Origin: Azohydromonas australica DSM 1124
GTDB lineage: Bacteria > Pseudomonadota > Gammaproteobacteria > Burkholderiales > Burkholderiaceae_C
Assembly (NCBI RefSeq): GCF_000430725.1
Contig: NZ_AUMO01000045.1
Span: forward strand, 1-64,000
Direction of reading: 5' to 3'
DNA length: 64,000 bases
Of this stretch, positions 14,053 to 21,645 are shown in pieces. The notes under the pieces were generated by a model. That model was given only the letters and a program-made list of their open reading frames with translations. It had not been told where the DNA came from and did no database searches. Made by a program: the position numbers and the translations under genes. Every line of letters starts with the position of its first letter. The stretch's first letter is position 1.

Positions 14053-15276
14053 TCAGCGCAGCAGCTCTTCCAGCGACACGCTCTCCACGCCGGCCTGGAG
14101 CCTGAAGGCCTGGGTCTCGGCACTGGGCTGCAGCAGCAGCCGGTCGATCAGCGGCGTCGCCGGCGTGCGGCCCGGGTCGCACAGCAGCACCAGGCGCTGA
14201 GCGCCGCCCTCCTCCAGGCGGCCGATCCAGTCCAGCTCCACCAGCGTGTCCACCACCGGCTCCAGGCGCAGCGGGTCCACGCCCAGCGTGCGCGCCAGCG
14301 CCGTCTGCGAGCGCCCGGGCCGGCCCTCGCGCTGCGCCGCCACCAGCACCCGCAGCAGCGCCAGCGCCAGCGTGAAAGGCTGGCCCGGTCCGGTGGGCAG
14401 CCGCGCGGTGCCCTGCATCAGGCTCTGCGCGCTGGCGGCGATCAGCGCGCCCAGCAGCACGATCACCCAGCCCGCGTAGAGCCACACCAGCAGGATCGGC
14501 AGCGTGGTGAAGGCACCGTAGATGGCCGAGTAGGTCGGCACCTTGCTGAAGTACCAGGCGATCAGGTCCTTGGCCAGCTCGAAGCCCAGTGCCACGAACA
14601 GCGCGCCGGCGAAGGCATGCGCCCAGCGCACCTGCGTGTTGGGCACGTAATGGAACAGCGCCGCGATGCTGGTCACCAGCAGCCCGAACTCGAAGAGGTT
14701 GAGCAGCAGGCTCACGCCCCAGGGCGGCGCGTGCACCCAGCCCTGCGAAGCCGACAGCGCGTAGGAGGTGACGGACAGGCTCACGCCCAGCACCAGCGGC
14801 CCCAGCGTGATCGCGGCCCAGTACACCAGCACGCGCTGCCCGATGGGACGCGGGCGCCGCACGGCCCAGATGGCGTTGAGCGCGCGATCGATGGTGAGCA
14901 TGGTGGCCACGGCCGTGGCACCCAGCAGCACCAAGCCCACGCCGCTCAGGCGCCGCGCCTTGGCCGCGAACTGCGTGAGCTGGCTCAGCACCTGGCGCGA
15001 GATGTTGTCGGGCACCAGCGCCTGGATGAAGTACTTCTCCAGCGCCGTCTGGAAGCTGCCGAACACCGGAAAGGCCGAGAACAGCGCGAAGGCCATGGTG
15101 GTCAGCGGCACCAGCGCCAGCAGCGTGGTGAAGGTCAGGCTGCTGGCAGTGAGGCTGAGCTTGTCTTCGCGGAAACGCTGGTGCAGCGTGCGGAACGTGT
15201 CGCGCCAAGGCCAGTGGCGCAGCACCCGCCACGCCTCCAGGCACCGGCCACGCCAGCGGGCGGAGGGGGTGTTCAT
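14053..15276 (-). CDS. YihY/BrkB-family inner membrane protein
   Basis: The product of about 407 residues shows the YihY core: LTASSLTFTTLLALVPLTTMAFALFSAFPVF followed by about six hydrophobic segments and the conserved TYSAIYGAFTTLPILLVWLYAGWVIVLLGA. The last 130 residues are soluble and look like a winged-helix region (LARTLGVDPLRLEPVVDTLVELDWIGRLEEGG), an extension common in beta-proteobacteria. The family was once called ribonuclease BN in error; its real role is unknown. Start is uncertain: ATG 15276 lacks a Shine-Dalgarno site, while ATG 15297, with AGGA upstream, would overlap the divergent start codon of the next gene. Confidence 0.88.
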   Translation of the reverse strand: MNTPSARWRGRCLEAWRVLRHWPWRDTFRTLHQRFREDKLSLTASSLTFTTLLALVPLTTMAFALFSAFPVFGSFQTALEKYFIQALVPDNISRQVLSQLTQFAAKARRLSGVGLVLLGATAVATMLTIDRALNAIWAVRRPRPIGQRVLVYWAAITLGPLVLGVSLSVTSYALSASQGWVHAPPWGVSLLLNLFEFGLLVTSIAALFHYVPNTQVRWAHAFAGALFVALGFELAKDLIAWYFSKVPTYSAIYGAFTTLPILLVWLYAGWVIVLLGALIAASAQSLMQGTARLPTGPGQPFTLALALLRVLVAAQREGRPGRSQTALARTLGVDPLRLEPVVDTLVELDWIGRLEEGGAQRLVLLCDPGRTPATPLIDRLLLQPSAETQAFRLQAGVESVSLEELLR

Positions 15277-15295
15277 CAACACTATGATGCCAAAC

Positions 15296-15691
15296 ATGTC
15301 GATTGATCCTGCCTTCAACACGCTGCCGCCAATGGTGCGCCGCACGCGCAACCTGGCCGTGGCCTGCCTGGTGGCACTGATCGTTCTTGGGCTGGCGTGG
15401 GAGCTGTGGCTGGCACCCACCGGGCGCGGCACGCTGGCGCTGAAAGTGCTGCCACTGGTGGTGCCGCTGGCGGGGCTGCTCAGGCGGCGCATGTACACCT
15501 ACCGCTGGGTCAGCCTGCTGGTGTGGATCTATTTTGCCGAGGGCGTCGTGCGCGCCACCAGCGAGCCGGCCCCGGGCGCCTGGCTTGCACTCATCGAGAT
15601 CGTCCTGTGCCTGCTGCTGTTCGTCGCCTGCGCGACGCACGTGCGCTGGCGCCTCAAGCATGCCCCGGTTCCCGCGGAAGGAAAGAAGTAA
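15296..15691 (+). CDS. DUF2069 membrane protein
   Basis: A 131-residue protein with four hydrophobic stretches (LAVACLVALIVLGLAWELWL, LKVLPLVVPLAGLL, WVSLLVWIYFAEGVV and LALIEIVLCLLLFVACATHV), matching the DUF2069 inner-membrane family of unknown function. No Shine-Dalgarno sequence precedes ATG 15296, and ATGs at 15284 and 15287 are alternatives. Its stop is three bases before the flavin dehydrogenase start, so translation of the two is probably coupled. Confidence 0.82.
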   Translation: MSIDPAFNTLPPMVRRTRNLAVACLVALIVLGLAWELWLAPTGRGTLALKVLPLVVPLAGLLRRRMYTYRWVSLLVWIYFAEGVVRATSEPAPGAWLALIEIVLCLLLFVACATHVRWRLKHAPVPAEGKK

Positions 15692-15694
15692 GCC

Positions 15695-17101
15695 ATGAGC
15701 GCGGAATTTCTGAACGAGCTGCGCGCCGCCCTCGGCGCCGACCATGTGCTGTGCGACGGCGACCTCTCCAGCTACGAGCAGGACTGGCGCAAGCGCTGGC
15801 ACGGCAAGGCGCTGGCGGTGGCCCGCCCGGCGGACACGGCCCAGGCGGCAGCCGTGATGCGCCTGTGCGCCCGGCACGGCGTGACAGTGGTGCCGCAAGG
15901 CGGCAACACCGGGCTGGTGGTGGGCAGCGTACCGGACGACAGCGGACGCCAGCTGGTGCTGAGCCTGCGCCGCATGAACCGCGTGCGCGCGCTGGACACG
16001 GCCAACCTCACGCTCACGGTGGACGCCGGCTGCGTGCTGCAGTCGGTGCAGGAGGCGGCCGAGGCGCAGGGGCTGCTGTTCCCCTTGAGCCTGGCGGCCG
16101 AGGGCAGCGCCACCATCGGCGGCAACCTCGCGACCAATGCCGGCGGTACCCAGGTGCTGCGCTTCGGCAACGCGCGCGAGCTCTGCCTGGGCCTGGAGGT
16201 GGTCACGGCGCAGGGCGAGGTCTGGGACGGCCTCACCGGGCTGCGCAAGGACAACACCGGCTACGACCTGCGCGACCTGTTCATCGGCAGCGAAGGCACG
16301 CTCGGCGTGATCACGGGCGCGACGCTGAAGCTCTTCCCGCGGCCCGCGGCCGTCACCACGGCACTGGCCGCCTGCGCCTCGATGGAACAGGCGGTGGGGC
16401 TGCTCAAGGCGGCGCGCCAGAAGCTGGGCGCGGGCCTCACCGGCTTCGAAGTGATGGGCCGCTTCGCGCTGGACCTGGTGGCCAAGCACTTTCCTGAGCT
16501 GCCGCAGCCGCTGCCCGGCGCAGCGTGGACGGTGCTGCTGGAGCAGAGCGACGACGAAAGCGAGACGCACGCACAGGAACGCTTCGAGGCGCTGCTGGCC
16601 ACGGCGCTGGAGGACGGGCTGATCGAGGACGCCGCAGTGGCCCAGAGCCAGACGCAGTCCAAGGCCATGTGGCACGTGCGCGAGTCCATCTCGCTGGCCC
16701 AGGCGCAGGAAGGGCTCAACATCAAGCACGACATCGCGCTGCCCGTCTCCAGCATCCCGGCCTTCTGTGCGCAGGCGGACGCGGCGCTGCAGTCGGCCTT
16801 TCCCGGCGTGCGCATCGTCAACTTCGGCCACCTGGGCGACGGCAACCTTCACTACAACGTGCAGGTGCCGGAAGGCGGCGATGGCGCGGCCTTCCTGCGC
16901 GACCACGAGCCGGCGGTGAACCGGATCGTGTTCGACGCCGTGCAGTCCTTCGACGGCAGTTTCTCCGCCGAGCACGGCATCGGCTCGCTCAAGCGTGAAG
17001 AGCTGGCGCAGCGCAAGTCGCCCACCGCCATGGCGCTGATGCGCGCCATCAAGCAGGCGCTCGATCCGCAGGGGCTGCTGAACCCGGGCCGGGTGCTGTA
17101 G
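15695..17101 (+). CDS. FAD-binding dehydrogenase of the GlcD / D-2-hydroxyacid type
   Basis: The 468-residue protein has the PCMH-type FAD domain (VVPQGGNTGLVVGS near residue 70; AEGSATIGGNLATNAGG near 135; GSEGTLGVIT near 205) and the C-terminal FAD-oxidase domain ending FGHLGDGNLHYNV and EHGIGSLKREEL, whose histidines ligand the metal. It matches D-lactate, glycolate (GlcD) and D-2-hydroxyglutarate dehydrogenases, which oxidise a D-2-hydroxyacid and pass electrons to the quinone pool or ETF. Substrate cannot be fixed from sequence. No glcE/glcF partners are next to it, which argues against classical glycolate oxidase. Confidence 0.88.
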   Translation: MSAEFLNELRAALGADHVLCDGDLSSYEQDWRKRWHGKALAVARPADTAQAAAVMRLCARHGVTVVPQGGNTGLVVGSVPDDSGRQLVLSLRRMNRVRALDTANLTLTVDAGCVLQSVQEAAEAQGLLFPLSLAAEGSATIGGNLATNAGGTQVLRFGNARELCLGLEVVTAQGEVWDGLTGLRKDNTGYDLRDLFIGSEGTLGVITGATLKLFPRPAAVTTALAACASMEQAVGLLKAARQKLGAGLTGFEVMGRFALDLVAKHFPELPQPLPGAAWTVLLEQSDDESETHAQERFEALLATALEDGLIEDAAVAQSQTQSKAMWHVRESISLAQAQEGLNIKHDIALPVSSIPAFCAQADAALQSAFPGVRIVNFGHLGDGNLHYNVQVPEGGDGAAFLRDHEPAVNRIVFDAVQSFDGSFSAEHGIGSLKREELAQRKSPTAMALMRAIKQALDPQGLLNPGRVL

Positions 17102-17117
17102 GCACAGCGCGCCGGCA

Positions 17118-17143
17118 TGAAAAAACCCGGCCAGCGGCCGGGT
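17118..17143 (-). terminator. Intrinsic terminator ending the nuo/NUDIX/DUF1178 block
   Basis: AACCCGGCC/GGCCGGGTT hairpin with an AGC loop. On the minus strand it is followed by TTTTTT, so it terminates the DUF1178 gene and the long upstream minus-strand block. The plus strand lacks a T tract. Confidence 0.9.
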
Positions 17144-17174
17144 TCATCAGAGAAACAGCAGCAGCCGCAGCCGC

Positions 17175-17639
17175 TTACTGGATCGGCTCCTTGAGCGCCT
17201 TCGGGATAGGCAGGGGCAGCACGTCAATGCCCTCCTCCGCCAGCTCGGCGGCCTGGTCGGCACTGGCTTGGCCGCGGATACCGCGATCTGGCGCATCGCC
17301 GTAATGGATGCGGCGGGCTTCGTCCGCGAAGCGCTCGCCCACGTCCTCGGTGTTGGCCATCACGTGCCGCACCGCCTTCATCCACAGCGCCTGGAGCTGT
17401 TGCGCTTCCGGCGTGGGCGCCTGGCGGGGAACACTGGCCTGCTCGGCTGCTTGCGGTGCGGGCTCGCGGGCGTTGGACAGGTTGAGCCGCGGCGCGCTGG
17501 GCAAGCGGTTCACGGCCTTGCTGCCGCACAGGGGGCATTCGACCAGGCCGCGCTCCAGCTGGCTGGTGAAATCGTTCTCGGAGCCAAACCAGCCCTCGAA
17601 GCCATGGCTGTTGTCACAGCGCAGATCAAGCACCTTCAT
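17175..17639 (-). CDS. DUF1178-family protein
   Basis: The 154-residue protein starts MKVLDLRCDNSHGFEGWFGSENDF and has paired cysteines (C8 and CPLCGS near residue 36) that could form a zinc or rubredoxin-like knuckle, as in the DUF1178 family. The C-terminal half has NTEDVGERFADEARRIHYGDAPDRGIRG, also typical. No Shine-Dalgarno site is seen; the start overlaps the end of the upstream NUDIX gene by 14 bases, consistent with translational coupling. Function unknown. Confidence 0.9.
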   Translation of the reverse strand: MKVLDLRCDNSHGFEGWFGSENDFTSQLERGLVECPLCGSKAVNRLPSAPRLNLSNAREPAPQAAEQASVPRQAPTPEAQQLQALWMKAVRHVMANTEDVGERFADEARRIHYGDAPDRGIRGQASADQAAELAEEGIDVLPLPIPKALKEPIQ

Positions 17640-18243
17640 GGGAGGAATTATCGTCCTCGGGCAGCACAGGCGCCGGCTGCCATTCCAGCGACCACAGCTT
17701 TTGCCGCCACTTGGTAAGCCACAGCAGGCCGATGAGCGTCTTGGCGTCGCTGAGCTCGCCCCGCGCGGCCAGCGCATCGAGCTCGTCCTCGGTCATGCAC
17801 ACCACGTCGAGGTGCTCGCCCTGGTCCAGCGCGGCTTCGCCCTCGCGCAGGCCACGGGCGAAATAGAGGTGGATCACCTCGTCGGAGTAGGCCGCGGCGT
17901 TGTGGATCGGGCCGGCATAGGCCCATTCGCCACCGGTGTAGCCCGTCTCCTCGGTCAGCTCGCGCACGGCGGTGTGCAGCGGCGGCTCGCCCGGATCGAT
18001 CTTGCCGGCGGGGAACTCCAGGATCACCCGCTGCAGCGGATAGCGGAACTGGCGCACCAGCACCAGCCGCCCGTCATCGAGCACCGGCACCACCACCGAG
18101 GCGCCCGAGTGGCGAATGAACTCGCGCTCTGTCTCGTGGCCGTCGGGCAGCCGCACCTTGTCGCGGCTCACGCGCAGGAAGTTGCCCTTGAACACCTGCT
18201 CCGACTGGAGCTGGTGTTCACGCAGGTGATCGTCTTCAGCCAT
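17626..18243 (-). CDS. NUDIX hydrolase, ADP-ribose pyrophosphatase type
   Basis: A 205-residue NUDIX enzyme. The box is visible as GKIDPGEPPLHTAVRELTEETGY (about residues 80-102), matching GX5EX7REUXEEXGU. The N-terminal FKGNFLRVSRDKVRLPDG and the FPAGKID block resemble ADP-ribose pyrophosphatases (NudF/YffH group), which hydrolyse ADP-ribose or related sugar nucleotides. It overlaps DUF2818 by 8 bases and DUF1178 by 14 bases at the tail of the complex I block. Its link to NADH metabolism is suggestive only. Confidence 0.9.
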   Translation of the reverse strand: MAEDDHLREHQLQSEQVFKGNFLRVSRDKVRLPDGHETEREFIRHSGASVVVPVLDDGRLVLVRQFRYPLQRVILEFPAGKIDPGEPPLHTAVRELTEETGYTGGEWAYAGPIHNAAAYSDEVIHLYFARGLREGEAALDQGEHLDVVCMTEDELDALAARGELSDAKTLIGLLWLTKWRQKLWSLEWQPAPVLPEDDNSSHEGA

Positions 18244-18538
18244 GTTGCCGCCTCAGGTAACGCCAGATGAAGCCGGGGAAGGCGAGCGTCAGGAACAGGC
18301 AGCCCAGCGCGGCGTAGAACTCCCAGCCCTGCGGGTAGATCTGGCCGATGCGGGCTTCCAGCAGGCGCCCCAGCCCCAGCGTCAGCAGTGCCAGGAGCAG
18401 CAGCTCCAGCAACCGCCAGCCGAAGGCCTTGGGAGCACGCCGCGGACCCACCAGCAGCAGCCGCTCGGTGAAGAACGGCAAGTTGGCGCCGACCACGGCG
18501 GCCAGCAGCACCAGTGCGACCTCGGCGCCGTGGTTCAT
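18236..18538 (-). CDS. DUF2818 membrane protein, nuo-associated
   Basis: A 100-residue protein with three hydrophobic segments (VALVLLAAVVGANLPFF, LLELLLLALLTLGLGRLL and FYAALGCLFLTLAFPGFIW). It matches DUF2818, a family usually found right after nuoN in Burkholderiales. It begins 10 bases after the nuoN stop and overlaps the NUDIX gene by 8 bases, so it belongs to the nuo transcript. A role in complex I assembly or stability has been suggested by context only. Confidence 0.88.
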   Translation of the reverse strand: MNHGAEVALVLLAAVVGANLPFFTERLLLVGPRRAPKAFGWRLLELLLLALLTLGLGRLLEARIGQIYPQGWEFYAALGCLFLTLAFPGFIWRYLRRQHG

Positions 18539-18548
18539 GGCAGCGGCC

Positions 18549-20060
18549 TCAGGTCGCCAGCGCCTTGACGATGACGTCGCGGCACAGGGCCATCAGGCCG
18601 CTGGGCAGCAGGCCCAGGACCAGCACGGCGGCGCCGTTGACGGCCAGCAGCGCACGGGCGCCCGCGGGGCCGGTGATCTGCACGCTCTCGACGGGCTCGT
18701 CGAAGTACATGACCTTCACGACGCGCAGGTAGTAGAAGGCGCCGATCAGCGACAGCACAACCGCCACCACGGCCAGCGTGATGTAGGCCGCTTCGCCCGT
18801 CGTCACCAGCGCCTGCAGCACGGCGAGCTTGGCGTAGAAGCCCACCGTCGGCGGGATGCCGGCCAGCGAGAACATCACGATCAGCATCACGCCGGCCATC
18901 CAGGGGCTGCGCTTGCCCAAGCCCGCCAGGTCCTTGATCTCCTCGGCCTCGAAGCCCTGGCGCGCCAGCAGCATGATCAGGCCGAAGCTCGCCAGCGTGG
19001 TGAGCACGTAGGTGATCAGGTAGAACAGCGCGGAGCTGTAGCCGTTGGCCGCCGAGACGGTGTTGCCGCCGACGACGGTGGGCGTGAGGCCCAGCAGCAT
19101 GAAGCCCAGCTGCGCGATGGTCGAGTAGGCCAGCAGCCGCTTGAGGTTGGTCTGCGCGATGGCGGCCAGGTTGCCGATCACCAGTGAAGCCACGGCCAGC
19201 ACGATCAGCATCTGCTGCCAGTCGCGCGCCAGGCCGTTCATGCCCTCGTGCAGCAGGCGGATGGTGATGCCGAAGGCAGCCAGCTTCGGCGCGCCGGCGA
19301 TGAGCAGCGTCACGGCCGTCGGAGCGCCCTGGTACACGTCGGGAACCCACATGTGGAAGGGCACCACGCCGAGCTTGAAGGCCAGGCCCGCCACGATGAA
19401 CACCAGGCCGAAGGTCAGCACGTCGCGGTTGATGCGGCCGCCCTGGATGGCGTCGAACACGCCACCGATCTCCAGCGTGCCGGTGGCACCGTACATCATG
19501 GACAGGCCATAGAGCAGGAAGCCGCTGGCCAGTGCGCCCAGCACGAAGTACTTCATGGCCGCCTCGGTGGCGACGGCATGGTCGCGGCGCAGCGCCACCA
19601 GGGCGTACAGCGACAGCGTCATCAGCTCCAGGCCCAGGTAGATCACCAGGAAGTTGTTGGCCGAGAGCATGACCAGCACGCCCAGCAGCGACAGCATCGA
19701 CAGCGAGAAGAACTCGCCCTTGAGCATGTCGCGCGAGCCGATGTAGGGCTGCGCATAGGCCAGCGTCGCCATCAGGGTCAGCGTGGCGCAGACCGCCAGC
19801 AGCCGGCCCATCGGGTCGGCCACCACCATCTGCTGCATGCCGTACATGCTGGTGAGGCCGTTGCCCAGCTGCTCGGCCTGCATCATGGCGCCGAGCTGGT
19901 CGACCTGGATGAAGGCCACCACCGCCAGCGACAGCTGCGACAGCCAGAAGGTCGGACGGCGTCGCTCGTCCTTGACGAAGAGGTCCGCCAGCGCGACCAC
20001 ACAGGCCATCACCAGCAGCACGATCTCAGGCTGGACTACCAGCCAGTTCATCGGATTCAT
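18549..20060 (-). CDS. nuoN: NADH-quinone oxidoreductase subunit N
   Basis: A 503-residue Mrp-type antiporter-like membrane subunit of complex I, with about 14 hydrophobic helices. The conserved FKLGVVPFHMWVPDVYQGAPT block holds the lysine of the proton channel, and NLKRLLAYSTIAQLGFMLLG is the usual TM8 lysine region. It pumps protons together with L and M. Last of the 14 nuo genes, 22 bases after nuoM. Confidence 0.97.
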   Translation of the reverse strand: MNPMNWLVVQPEIVLLVMACVVALADLFVKDERRRPTFWLSQLSLAVVAFIQVDQLGAMMQAEQLGNGLTSMYGMQQMVVADPMGRLLAVCATLTLMATLAYAQPYIGSRDMLKGEFFSLSMLSLLGVLVMLSANNFLVIYLGLELMTLSLYALVALRRDHAVATEAAMKYFVLGALASGFLLYGLSMMYGATGTLEIGGVFDAIQGGRINRDVLTFGLVFIVAGLAFKLGVVPFHMWVPDVYQGAPTAVTLLIAGAPKLAAFGITIRLLHEGMNGLARDWQQMLIVLAVASLVIGNLAAIAQTNLKRLLAYSTIAQLGFMLLGLTPTVVGGNTVSAANGYSSALFYLITYVLTTLASFGLIMLLARQGFEAEEIKDLAGLGKRSPWMAGVMLIVMFSLAGIPPTVGFYAKLAVLQALVTTGEAAYITLAVVAVVLSLIGAFYYLRVVKVMYFDEPVESVQITGPAGARALLAVNGAAVLVLGLLPSGLMALCRDVIVKALAT

Positions 20061-20082
20061 GTTGTGAAGACTCCCGTGCGGC

Positions 20083-21624
20083 TCAGTTCGGCTTGGCGGC
20101 GTCGGCCACCGTGGCGTCGGTGGCTTGACCTTCAGTCTGGGCGGTGGCGTTGCCCAGCTTGGGGGTGGCGACGTGCGCCAGCAGCTGGTTCACCGACACG
20201 TGCATCGAATCGGTGAAGGGCTTCGGATAGAGGCCCATCCACAGCGTGGCGACCGCCAGCACGCCCAGCATCGCGAACTCGCGCACGCTGAGGTCGGAGA
20301 GCGTGCGCACGTCGTCGTTGGTCACGTCGCCGAAGTAGACGCGCTTGAACATCCACAGCGTGTAGGCGGCGCCCGAGATCAGCGCGGTCGCGGCGAGCAT
20401 GCCCAGCCAGAAGTTGGCCTTGACCGTGCCCAGGATCACCATCCACTCGCCCACGAAGCCGCCGGTGCCCGGCAGGCCGCAGTTGGCCATGGAGAACAGC
20501 AGCGCGAAGGCGGCGAACTTGGGCATGGTGTTGACCACGCCACCGTAGGAGGCGATCTCACGCGAGTGCACGCGGTCGTAGAGCACGCCGATGCACAGGA
20601 ACATCGCGCCCGAGACGAAGCCGTGGCTGATCATCTGCACCAGGCCGCCGGAGACGCCCAGCTCGTTGAAGATGAAGAAGCCCAGGGTCACGAAGCCCAT
20701 GTGCGCGATGGACGAGTAGGCCACCAGCTTCTTCATGTCGTTCTGCACCAGCGCAACCAGGCCGATGTAGATCACCGCCGTGAGGCTCAGCGCGATGATG
20801 AACCAGTCGTACTCGCGCGCCGCATCGGGGGCGATGGGCATGGAGAAGCGCAGGAAGCCGTAGGCGCCGAGCTTCAGCATGATCGCCGCCAGCACCACCG
20901 AACCACCGGTAGGCGCCTCGACGTGCGCGTCGGGCAGCCAGGTGTGCACCGGCCACATCGGCACCTTCACCGAGAAAGCGGCGAAGAACGCAAAGAACAG
21001 CAGCGTCTGGGCCGACAGCGGCAGCGGCAGCTTGTGCCAGTCCAGGATGTTGAAGCTGCCACCCGACTTGTAGTACAGGTAGATCAGCGCGATCAGCATC
21101 AGCAGCGAACCGGCCAGCGTGTACAGGAAGAACTTGAAGGCCGCGTACACCCGGCGCGGGCCGCCCCACACGCCGATGATGATGTACATCGGGATCAGCG
21201 TGGCTTCGAAGAAGACGTAGAACAGCAGCCCGTCCAGCGCCGAGAACACGCCGATCATCAGGCCCGAGAGGATCAGGAACGCGCCCATGTACTGGTTCAC
21301 GCGCTCGGTGATGACCTCCCAGCCCGCCATCACCACGATCACCGTGATGAACGCGGTCAGCGGCACGAACCACAGCGAGATGCCGTCCAGGCCCAGGTGG
21401 TAGAAGACATTGAAGCGCTCGATCCAGGGCGCGCGCTCAACGAACTGCATCGCGGCCGTCGTGTTGTCGAAGCCCGACAGCAGCGGCAGCGTGACCAGGA
21501 AGCCCGCGATCGAACCCAGCAGTGCCAGCCAGCGCACCGTGTTCGCCTGTTCGTCCCGACCCAATGCCAGCAGCACGGCGCCTACGACGACCGGCAGCCA
21601 GATGGCAACACTCAACAATCCCAT
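20083..21624 (-). CDS. nuoM: NADH-quinone oxidoreductase subunit M
   Basis: A 513-residue proton-pumping subunit. Seen: FFAFFAAFSVKVPMWPVHTWLPDAHVEAPTGGSVVLA, the signature channel block, and QNDMKKLVAYSSIAHMGFVTLG. The C terminus ends with a soluble Ala/Thr/Asp-rich tail of about 20 residues (QTEGQATDATVADAAKPN), a small extension beyond the membrane core. 21 bases separate it from nuoL. Confidence 0.97.
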   Translation of the reverse strand: MGLLSVAIWLPVVVGAVLLALGRDEQANTVRWLALLGSIAGFLVTLPLLSGFDNTTAAMQFVERAPWIERFNVFYHLGLDGISLWFVPLTAFITVIVVMAGWEVITERVNQYMGAFLILSGLMIGVFSALDGLLFYVFFEATLIPMYIIIGVWGGPRRVYAAFKFFLYTLAGSLLMLIALIYLYYKSGGSFNILDWHKLPLPLSAQTLLFFAFFAAFSVKVPMWPVHTWLPDAHVEAPTGGSVVLAAIMLKLGAYGFLRFSMPIAPDAAREYDWFIIALSLTAVIYIGLVALVQNDMKKLVAYSSIAHMGFVTLGFFIFNELGVSGGLVQMISHGFVSGAMFLCIGVLYDRVHSREIASYGGVVNTMPKFAAFALLFSMANCGLPGTGGFVGEWMVILGTVKANFWLGMLAATALISGAAYTLWMFKRVYFGDVTNDDVRTLSDLSVREFAMLGVLAVATLWMGLYPKPFTDSMHVSVNQLLAHVATPKLGNATAQTEGQATDATVADAAKPN

Positions 21625-21645
21625 CGTTATTCTCCGCCCTGCCTA

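Noticed and set aside
17637..17652. CCTCCC directly before the DUF1178 start as a ribosome-binding site
   Set aside because: On the coding strand it is the anti-Shine-Dalgarno sequence, not its complement; coupling to the overlapping NUDIX gene is a better explanation.
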